Positions 7,068 to 11,697 of a stretch of DNA of 11,697 nt are shown one piece after another. Position 1 is the first letter of the stretch. The number at the start of each line of letters is the position of its first letter. The translations under genes and the position numbers were made by a program. The notes below the pieces were generated by a model. It searched no databases and was not told the origin of the DNA. It worked only from the letters and a program-made list of their open reading frames with translations. Source of the DNA: an uncultured Sulfurovum sp. (GTDB lineage Bacteria; Campylobacterota; Campylobacteria; Campylobacterales; Sulfurovaceae); NCBI GenBank assembly GCA_947311605.1, contig CAMZLC010000108.1, positions 1-11,697 on the forward strand, given 5' to 3'.

Positions 7068-7076
7068 TGCTATAAT
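7068..7076 (+). promoter_or_regulatory. Extended -10 promoter of the superoxide reductase gene
   Basis: TGC-TATAAT, a full extended -10 (TGn plus consensus box), 30 bases before the ATG at 7107. Upstream is a T-run (TTTTTTA) instead of a -35 box. A strong ribosome site AAGGAGG at 7095-7101 follows, five bases from the ATG, so the gene is probably well expressed. Confidence 0.65.
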
Positions 7077-7106
7077 GCTTCCATTACTTATCAAAAGGAG
7101 GCATTC

Positions 7107-7493
7107 ATGCCAAAAATCAACAAATATGTAGACATCTCAGAAGTAGAGAGAGAAGCCAAAAAAGACCTGATCGACAGACACTCCCCTTTTATCCACTGTG
7201 CGGATACCGCCAAAGCGGGCGAGCCATTCGAGGTTACCGTCAAAATGGGTAACGAATACACCCATCCCGATGATTTCGATCACTATATCGAGTCTGTTAC
7301 ACTCTTCAACGGTGAGACCAAACTCGCGCAGGCAACCTATGTCCCTGGCACACTGGGCAACACCAAAGCACACAATACCACGACCTTCACCATCATCCCC
7401 ACAGGCAAGAAGCTCAAGCTCGTAGCACATGGCTACTGCACCAAGCACGGCATCTGGGAAGGTACCCAGGTAGAGGTCACCGTAGAGGGCTAG
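7107..7493 (+). CDS. Superoxide reductase, one-iron class (neelaredoxin type)
   Basis: 128 residues. Reduces superoxide to hydrogen peroxide in the cytoplasm at a mononuclear Fe(His)4(Cys) site. Aligned by eye with the Pyrococcus enzyme, all five ligands are present: His25 in RHSPFI, His53 and His59 in THPDDFDHYI, Cys111 and His114 in GYCTKHGIWEG. No N-terminal desulforedoxin domain is present, so it is the one-iron class. The loop normally reading Glu-Lys-His reads Asp23-Arg24-His25, a conservative but notable change at the residues that guide superoxide and protonate the intermediate. A strong promoter and AAGGAGG site precede it. It stands alone between two promoters and is probably its own transcript. 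A related sulfur-oxidation carrier fold (SoxY/SoxZ) was considered but lacks this ligand set. Confidence 0.93.
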   Translation: MPKINKYVDISEVEREAKKDLIDRHSPFIHCADTAKAGEPFEVTVKMGNEYTHPDDFDHYIESVTLFNGETKLAQATYVPGTLGNTKAHNTTTFTIIPTGKKLKLVAHGYCTKHGIWEGTQVEVTVEG

Positions 7494-7513
7494 TGCTACT
7501 TCAGGATACCATC

Positions 7514-7541
7514 GCAAGCTGAGGGTCCGATCCTCTCTTGC
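7514..7541 (+). terminator. Hairpin after superoxide reductase
   Basis: GCAAG (7514-7518) pairs with CTTGC (7537-7541), and inside it GAGG (7521-7524) with CCTC (7532-7535), with a small bulge and a 7-base loop. It lies 20 bases past the stop. The following AAATCTCATTTCCC is not a good U-run, so it is only a possible terminator. Confidence 0.35.
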
Positions 7542-7589
7542 AAATCTCATTTCCCGTATTCTCTTATCTCCAATTTGCCATTCACACGC

Positions 7590-7595
7590 TATAAT
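7590..7595 (+). promoter_or_regulatory. -10 box of a probably leaderless uracil-DNA glycosylase promoter
   Basis: ACGC-TATAAT-AC, with six bases between the box and the ATG at 7602; the start of transcription should fall on the ATG. The interval is ACACCT, with no Shine-Dalgarno. The core is identical over 12 bases to the helicase promoter. It also argues against the upstream TTG at 7575 as a start, since the box would then lie inside the gene. Confidence 0.6.
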
Positions 7596-7601
7596 ACACC
7601 T

Positions 7602-8261
7602 ATGAAAAATCTCCACAATGCATTACAGCTCAAACAGCTCCTGCTGTTCAAACAGTTTGGCTATCGCTATACGGACATTACTCCATCCGAGCTGGAAGAG
7701 GAGTGTGTAGAGCTTCCCTATCATATCGATGATCTCAAAAAACTGGCACTAGGCTGTCATCTCTGCGAGCTGAGCAAAAATAGGCATCAAGTGGTGTTTG
7801 GAGAGGGGGATCTAAACGCAGATCTTCTTTTTGTCGGCGAGGGGCCGGGAGCAACGGAAGACAGCACCGGCAGACCCTTTGTCGGACGCGCAGGAGAGAT
7901 GCTGACGAAGATGATCGAAAATGTACTGCACATCCCACGCTCAGAGGTCTATATCACCAATATCATCAAATGTAGACCACCCAACAACCGCGTGCCCACA
8001 GAATCCGAAGCCCTGACCTGTCGTCCTTTTTTACAGAGGCAGATCGCAGTGATTAAACCTCGCATCATCGTCACACTGGGGGCTACAGCCTACAGGTATC
8101 TCACCAACGACAACAGTCCCATCAGCAAGGTACGGGGTGCCGTGATACAGGGGGACGGCTATATGATCATACCGACCTACCATCCCAGCTATCTCCTCAG
8201 AAACCCTTCTGCCAAAAAAGAGACACTGGACGACCTGCTCAAAGTCAAAACGCTACTTTAG
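7602..8261 (+). CDS. Family 4 uracil-DNA glycosylase with [4Fe-4S] cluster
   Basis: 219 residues. Removes uracil from DNA as the first step of base-excision repair. Seen: four cluster cysteines, Cys52 and Cys55 in GCHLCELS, Cys124 in IIKCRPPNNR and Cys140 in ALTCRPF; active-site motif FVGEGPGATEDSTGRPFVG (GEGPG at 79-83, followed by RPFVGRAGEML); and the second motif TYHPSYLLRNP at 192-202 with His194. Length and order are normal for family 4 (UDGa/UdgB-like) enzymes, also known for an N-terminal region related to phage SPO1 DNA polymerase. The N-terminal 45 residues are a helical extension. The start ATG is chosen because the TATAAT lies just before it. The stop overlaps the stop of the convergent gene by four bases, leaving no room for a terminator. 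Confidence 0.95.
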   Translation: MKNLHNALQLKQLLLFKQFGYRYTDITPSELEEECVELPYHIDDLKKLALGCHLCELSKNRHQVVFGEGDLNADLLFVGEGPGATEDSTGRPFVGRAGEMLTKMIENVLHIPRSEVYITNIIKCRPPNNRVPTESEALTCRPFLQRQIAVIKPRIIVTLGATAYRYLTNDNSPISKVRGAVIQGDGYMIIPTYHPSYLLRNPSAKKETLDDLLKVKTLL

Positions 8262-8698
8262 GGTATCTCCAGAAACCCCGTATTGTTCTTCTCGCTGCCT
8301 CCCAAGTTTACACTACCTATCTTGAGATTTTGTATCCATAATCCATTTTTTTGGGGAGAAACAACCGAAAATTCCACAGGCAGCCTCCGCTCATTTGCAA
8401 AGACGAAGGCGCCGAAAAGCGTATAATTCCCCTCTTCGCCACGCCAGTCTGACCAGGCAAGCTCTTTGCTTTGCGTTAGGTTCTGTTCATCAATCAGCGT
8501 ATTGAGTGCTTCGATAGAGACCGTATTTTGCAAAGGAGTACTCAAAAGTGCCTGCGCTTCAAAGCTCTTTTGCTGTTTGAGGAGTCCGGCAAACTGTACA
8601 GCACGCTCCTTGTAGGGTGCTACATCCATGGTTGCCTTGATCTTCAGTCCGCCATAAACCAGCAGTCCGGCGATAATGATCTTATAGCCTGGCTTCAT
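8258..8698 (-). CDS. Single-helix membrane-anchored protein of unknown function
   Basis: 146 residues; I do not recognise a family. Residues 5-20 (YKIIIAGLLVYGGLKI) are one hydrophobic helix with a Lys just before it, so an N-in anchor or uncleaved signal is expected with the rest in the periplasm. There is no lipobox. The body begins with a helical part (KERAVQFAGLLKQQKSFEAQ) and ends in beta-like stretches (YTLFGAFVFA, LPVEFSVV, LWIQNLKIGSVNLGG), a layout seen in small DUF4878/DUF3887-like NTF2-fold proteins; that likeness is weak. Its start lies 17 bases inside the end of the upstream membrane gene, so translation is coupled and the two products may act together. Confidence 0.75.
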   Translation of the reverse strand: MKPGYKIIIAGLLVYGGLKIKATMDVAPYKERAVQFAGLLKQQKSFEAQALLSTPLQNTVSIEALNTLIDEQNLTQSKELAWSDWRGEEGNYTLFGAFVFANERRLPVEFSVVSPQKNGLWIQNLKIGSVNLGGSEKNNTGFLEIP

Positions 8699-9218
8699 GC
8701 TGCGCTTCTTTTTGGGTGAGCAAAAGCCCTACGATAATCACGATCGGCAAAGCAAGCCCTAGCAGATAGCTGGGGATATGCAGTAACTGGTTTCTGCTGA
8801 GATAGAAAAATCCGACAAACAGGAGAAGATAGGCACCCAGTCTCATGAATGACAATGAGGCTTTAGAGTCTTTGAGCATCTGATAGAGTGATCGGCGATG
8901 CTGTTTCATATGCTGCTTCTCCTCCCGTATCACCTCTTTGAGCGTAGGGCTCTCTATGGTGGATCTGTTGTCGACATAGAGATCATGGGGATCTTCGATC
9001 AGATCCAGCGTATCCCTGTCATCATCTGGTGTGACGTCACCACGAGAGAGTCTGCGGTAGACCATCTGACTGTAGCTGAACATAGAGGCACCCAGCACCA
9101 GTGCAGAGCTGACAAAAGCAATCTGGGTATTGACCAGCCAGTCTGACCTCTCCAGTAGCACAGAAGCAGCCGCCAACAACAGATCCACGCCCGCAAGCCA
9201 TCTCAAAATCCGTAGCAT
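8682..9218 (-). CDS. Four-helix membrane protein of unknown function
   Basis: 178 residues from the ATG at 9218, which overlaps the TGA of the gene before it (TGATG); a TTG one codon earlier is possible but less likely. Predicted membrane helices at about 6-22, 31-49, 122-140 and 148-167, in two hairpins. Between them a 70-residue charged cytoplasmic loop has an acidic part (TPDDDRDTLDLIEDPHD) and a basic helical part (EEKQHMKQHRRSLYQMLKD). I recognise no catalytic motif. It lies in the hemL transcript between the AtpZ-like gene and the single-helix protein, overlapping the latter by 17 bases. Confidence 0.8.
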   Translation of the reverse strand: MLRILRWLAGVDLLLAAASVLLERSDWLVNTQIAFVSSALVLGASMFSYSQMVYRRLSRGDVTPDDDRDTLDLIEDPHDLYVDNRSTIESPTLKEVIREEKQHMKQHRRSLYQMLKDSKASLSFMRLGAYLLLFVGFFYLSRNQLLHIPSYLLGLALPIVIIVGLLLTQKEAQHEARL

Positions 9219-9514
9219 CAATACCTGTCATCCTCATCATCATCGTCATCAAACGTTCTCTGTCTGTATCGAGGATCCCGTGCCAATTCATCCAATGAGG
9301 CCTTCTGCTTGGCATAGGCTTTGTAGACATTCAGGATCGCGGCAGCTATCCCCCAAAATACGCCCAGCCAAAAAAGCCACTCGTAGCCAAACCATTTGCG
9401 CATCAGATAGCCAAGTCCTACACCCAGCAGCACTGCTACCACCATGGAGATGCCCAGACTCAAGCCATCCGCTGCGACCACAACCTTCTTGAACTTGGGA
9501 TCGTTCTCTTGCAT
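9218..9514 (-). CDS. AtpZ/AtpI-family small membrane protein
   Basis: 98 residues. Two membrane helices (about 17-38 and 45-66) joined by RKWFGYEW, with glycine-rich packing GVGLGYLMRK in the first: the pattern of the AtpZ/AtpI family (PF09527), linked elsewhere to assembly of the ATP synthase c-ring or to Mg/Ca transport. No ATP synthase genes are nearby, so that role is only by family. The C-terminus is a run of acidic residues, FDDDDDEDDRY, encoded by repeated GAY codons (9229-9254). The ATG at 9514 follows the hemL stop with no gap (TAGATG), so its ribosome site lies inside hemL and reinitiation is likely. Confidence 0.85.
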   Translation of the reverse strand: MQENDPKFKKVVVAADGLSLGISMVVAVLLGVGLGYLMRKWFGYEWLFWLGVFWGIAAAILNVYKAYAKQKASLDELARDPRYRQRTFDDDDDEDDRY

Positions 9515-10807
9515 CTAGCTGTCCGCCACAACTCGCATAGATGCATAAGCCGCAGTGATCGTCTCATCGATCATCTCCTCTGTCATAGCGGCAGAAATGA
9601 AGCCTGTCTCATAAGCCGAACAGGCCAGATAGATACCACGACTCAGCATCTCTCGGTGAAAGAGGGCAAACGCTTTCTCGTCATTGCCCTGTGCCTCTTC
9701 GAAGTTTTTCACTGCTCTTTCGCTGAAGAAGAAACCAAACATACTCCCCCTCACCTCTGTCACAAGGGGGATCTCCTCCGCATCAGCGGCTGCCTGAAAG
9801 CCCCTCATCAGTTTTTTTGCTTTCTCGGCCAGACCGATATAGAGTGAGGGATTGGCTTTGAGCTTGCGCAGACTTGCCAGCCCTGCCGCCATCGCCACAG
9901 GATTTCCACTCAGTGTTCCTGCCTGATAGACAGGGCCTTCCGGCGAAAGCTGTGACATGATGGCCGCAGAGGCAGCAAAGGCACCCACAGGCATGCCTCC
10001 ACCGATCACCTTGCCAAAGGTCACCATATCAGGTTTGACCGCTGTGAGCCCCTGGGCTCCCTTGAGCGATGCCCTAAAGCCGCTCATCACCTCGTCAAAG
10101 ATCAGCAGTGTGCCATGCATATCACAGAGCTTGCGCAGCGCTGTCAGGAACTCCTCCTCTGCCGGTACCAAGCCCATATTGCCTGCTACCGGCTCGATGA
10201 TCACACAGGCGATCTCTTCACTGTCACGGAAACAAGCAGTCACGCTCTCGATATCATTGTAGGTCGCCAGCAGTGTATGCTTGGTCAGGTCAGCAGGCAC
10301 CCCAGGACTGCTGGGCGCACCGAAGGTCACTGCCCCGCTGCCGGCCTGCACCAACAGTGCATCACTGTGTCCATGATAGCAGCCTTTGAATTTGATGATA
10401 TTGTCTCTGCCTGTAGCACCGCGCGCCAATCTGATCGCGGACATCACCGCCTCGGTACCGGAGCTGACAAAGCGCAGTTTGTCGATCCCCTCAAACATCG
10501 AGACGATCTCCTCTGCCAACGCTGTCTCCAGTTCAGTCGGTGCGCCAAAGCTCAAGCCTTTTTTTGCAGTCTCGATCACCGCCTTTTCGATATCACTATC
10601 CGCATGCCCAAAGATCAACGGTCCCCAACTCTGCACATAATCCACATAGCGGTTGCCATCCACATCAAAGAGATACGCACCCTCACCCCGCTCCATAAAC
10701 GGCGGCGTGCCGCCTACACTGCCAAACGCCCGTACCGGAGAGTCCACGCCACCAGGGATCACCCTGCTTGCTGCCTCAAATGCCTGGATGCTTCTATCAT
10801 ATGTCAT
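9515..10807 (-). CDS. hemL: Glutamate-1-semialdehyde 2,1-aminomutase
   Basis: 430 residues, full length. Converts glutamate-1-semialdehyde to 5-aminolevulinate in the C5 route of tetrapyrrole synthesis, PLP-dependent, cytoplasmic, normally a dimer. Seen: substrate region GGVDSPVRAFGSVGGTPPF at 19-37, SSGTEAVMSA at 115-124 (phosphate binding), GCYHGHSDALLVQAGSG at 142-158, IFDEVMSGFR at 236-245 with Asp238 against the pyridine nitrogen, and the PLP lysine Lys266 in MVTFGKVIGGGMPVGAF. All are intact. The start is set by AGGA at 10815-10818, seven bases before the ATG. It has its own promoter and begins a likely four-gene transcript with the AtpZ-like and two membrane genes. Confidence 0.98.
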   Translation of the reverse strand: MTYDRSIQAFEAASRVIPGGVDSPVRAFGSVGGTPPFMERGEGAYLFDVDGNRYVDYVQSWGPLIFGHADSDIEKAVIETAKKGLSFGAPTELETALAEEIVSMFEGIDKLRFVSSGTEAVMSAIRLARGATGRDNIIKFKGCYHGHSDALLVQAGSGAVTFGAPSSPGVPADLTKHTLLATYNDIESVTACFRDSEEIACVIIEPVAGNMGLVPAEEEFLTALRKLCDMHGTLLIFDEVMSGFRASLKGAQGLTAVKPDMVTFGKVIGGGMPVGAFAASAAIMSQLSPEGPVYQAGTLSGNPVAMAAGLASLRKLKANPSLYIGLAEKAKKLMRGFQAAADAEEIPLVTEVRGSMFGFFFSERAVKNFEEAQGNDEKAFALFHREMLSRGIYLACSAYETGFISAAMTEEMIDETITAAYASMRVVADS

Positions 10808-10845
10808 ACACTCTTCCTCGTATTAAAGTTTAAAAAATATTTTAG

Positions 10846-10851
10846 ATTATA
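10846..10851 (-). promoter_or_regulatory. -10 box of the hemL promoter
   Basis: TATAAT in GTG-TATAAT-C on the minus strand, 38 bases before the hemL ATG, in the 84-base gap after gpsA. No -35 match; upstream is A-rich (GAGAAAAGTG). The leader of about 30 bases carries the AGGA ribosome site. Confidence 0.55.
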
Positions 10852-10891
10852 CACTTTTCTCTGTTTGGAGTTGGTTATTATATACTCCGTA

Positions 10892-11626
10892 TTAGCCCAA
10901 AAGATCTCCAACACTTTCTCTGGGATTTTTGCCCTCGTAGATCATCTGATATACCTCGTGAGCAATGGGCAGGTAGATATCCCGTTTGATAGCGATCTCA
11001 TGCAGTGCCTTGGTGGTAGGTACCCCTTCGGCTACTTCGCCCAGCTCCTGCAAGATAGCATCCATGGATTTTCCTGCCGCCAGCCCCAGACCTACCCTAA
11101 AGTTTCTAGACATGGTGGAGCTGGCGGTTAGAAAAAGATCCCCTGCACCCCCAAGCGAGAGAAAGGTTTCTGTCCTCGCACCAAATGCCTCGCCAAAACG
11201 GGTCATCTCCACCAGACCTCTGGAGATCAGTGCGGCCTTGGCATTGTTGCCCAGCCCCAGTCCTTCGCACACACCGCCGGCAATAGCAATGACATTTTTG
11301 TAGGCGCCGCTCACCTCGGCACCCACCACATCATCCCCTACATAGCCTTTAATATAATCAGGAAGTGCCTCGGCATAGGTCTCTGCCAGAGAGAGATTGA
11401 GGGAGCTGATCTTGAGCGCTGTAGGCAGTGACTGCTGTACCTCGGAAGCAAAAGAGGGGCCAGAGATAAACGCCAAGCGTTCTGCCGATACAAAATCACC
11501 ATACACCTCATTGAGAAAGGCACCGGTACTGGTCTCGATCCCTTTGGCGGCGACCAGTATCTTCTGCCCGTGATCGACAAAATGCTCTCTCATCCAGGCA
11601 CGCACAAACTGTGCGGGGATCGCCAT
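10892..11626 (-). CDS. gpsA: NAD(P)-dependent glycerol-3-phosphate dehydrogenase, N-terminus missing
   Basis: Reduces dihydroxyacetone phosphate to sn-glycerol-3-phosphate for phospholipid synthesis. 244 residues are readable, against about 300-330 for the family. Seen: AIPAQFVRAW at 2-11, normally internal to GpsA; AAKGIE at 26-31; ISGPSFASEV at 54-63; SGAYKNVIAIAGG at 106-118 with the catalytic Lys110; SLGGAGDLFLT at 157-167; SRNFRVGLGL at 173-182; and the ending IYEGKNPRESVGDLLG. The Rossmann half with the GAGAWGTAL-type dinucleotide loop is absent. Upstream of 11626 the sequence turns into an antisense copy of the gene itself, so the apparent ATG at 11626 is an internal codon or junction product rather than a true start. 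Classed as 5'-partial. The 84-base gap to hemL contains the hemL promoter. Confidence 0.93.
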   Translation of the reverse strand: MAIPAQFVRAWMREHFVDHGQKILVAAKGIETSTGAFLNEVYGDFVSAERLAFISGPSFASEVQQSLPTALKISSLNLSLAETYAEALPDYIKGYVGDDVVGAEVSGAYKNVIAIAGGVCEGLGLGNNAKAALISRGLVEMTRFGEAFGARTETFLSLGGAGDLFLTASSTMSRNFRVGLGLAAGKSMDAILQELGEVAEGVPTTKALHEIAIKRDIYLPIAHEVYQMIYEGKNPRESVGDLLG

Positions 11627-11697
11627 GATGAGAGAGCATTTTGTCGATCACGGGCAGAAGATACTGGTCGCCGCCAAAGGGATCGAGACCAGTACCG
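11524..11697. repeat. Perfect 71-bp inverted repeat at the contig end
   Basis: Bases 11524-11594 and 11627-11697 are exact reverse complements, 71 of 71 by direct comparison, around a 32-base spacer (11595-11626). The left arm is gpsA coding sequence, so the right arm is gpsA in reverse. The repeat runs to the final base of the window. A fold-back chimera (amplification or hairpin-read artefact) is the likely cause; a genuine inverted duplication is less likely because it would destroy gpsA. Confidence 0.97.

Noticed and set aside
7575..7601. TTG at 7575 as the glycosylase start
   Set aside because: The consensus TATAAT at 7590-7595 would lie inside the gene, and the extra nine residues match nothing in the family.
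7137..7616. A 159-codon open frame on the minus strand over superoxide reductase
   Set aside because: It is antisense to a gene with all catalytic ligands, a strong promoter and ribosome site, and has no recognisable domain.
10868..10889. GGAGT/ACTCC hairpin after gpsA as terminator
   Set aside because: Only five pairs with a 12-base loop and no T-run; too weak to call.
10115..11131. A 338-codon open frame on the plus strand
   Set aside because: It lies antisense to both hemL and gpsA, crosses the hemL promoter and start, has no recognisable domain, and its composition follows from the G+C-rich codons of the real genes.
11524..11697. Terminal inverted repeats of an insertion sequence
   Set aside because: The arms are gpsA coding sequence, the spacer is also gpsA, and there is no transposase or target duplication.
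1..11697. CRISPR array, tRNA, rRNA, integrase or attachment site
   Set aside because: I saw no spaced direct repeats, cloverleaf sequence or recombinase motif on reading both strands, although short structured RNAs could be missed by eye.

Overview
The window reads as a contig end from a Campylobacterota (epsilonproteobacterial) genome of the Sulfurovum/Sulfurimonas sort. This is inferred from protein style, from T-rich promoters with strong TATAAT boxes but poor -35 boxes, and from gene content; no rRNA or tRNA is present to confirm it. Genes are tightly packed, no gap exceeds 110 bases, and I see no tRNA, rRNA, CRISPR array, transposase or integrase.

Left half (1 to about 6300), all on the minus strand and accessory in character. 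Read in transcription order it holds a PIF1-type helicase with a C-terminal helix-turn-helix (4573-6291), an ORF6N-domain protein (3996-4493), a type III DNA methyltransferase Mod (1922-3847) and its restriction partner Res (1922 to beyond base 1). Mod and Res are joined by a TGATG stop/start overlap. The Mod target-recognition region is a sharply bounded AT-rich block inside a gene of ordinary composition. The ORF6N gene has lost its last 26 or so codons: an ~81-bp, hairpin-rich sequence sits in its 3' end, and the original tail survives as an orphan reading frame just downstream. Together this looks like a host-defence locus with recombination scars.

Right half (about 6350 to 11697), richer in G+C and chromosomal in character. 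A plus-strand run carries a DUF2892 membrane protein, a CxxCH haem-binding protein, a one-iron superoxide reductase and a family-4 [4Fe-4S] uracil-DNA glycosylase; the last three suggest redox or oxidative-damage functions. It meets, with stop codons overlapping by 4 bp, a minus-strand run gpsA - hemL - AtpZ/AtpI-like - four-helix membrane protein - single-helix protein. The last four genes of that run abut or overlap and are probably one transcript from a promoter in front of hemL.

Two genes, the helicase and the uracil-DNA glycosylase, have the same 12-base ACGCTATAATAC promoter core only 6-7 bases before their ATG and no Shine-Dalgarno sequence, so both are probably leaderless mRNAs.

The last 174 bases are a perfect 71-bp inverted repeat around a 32-base spacer. 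The second arm is an antisense copy of the gpsA coding sequence and replaces the gpsA N-terminus. It is most simply a fold-back chimera at the contig edge, and gpsA should be treated as 5'-truncated at about 11626.
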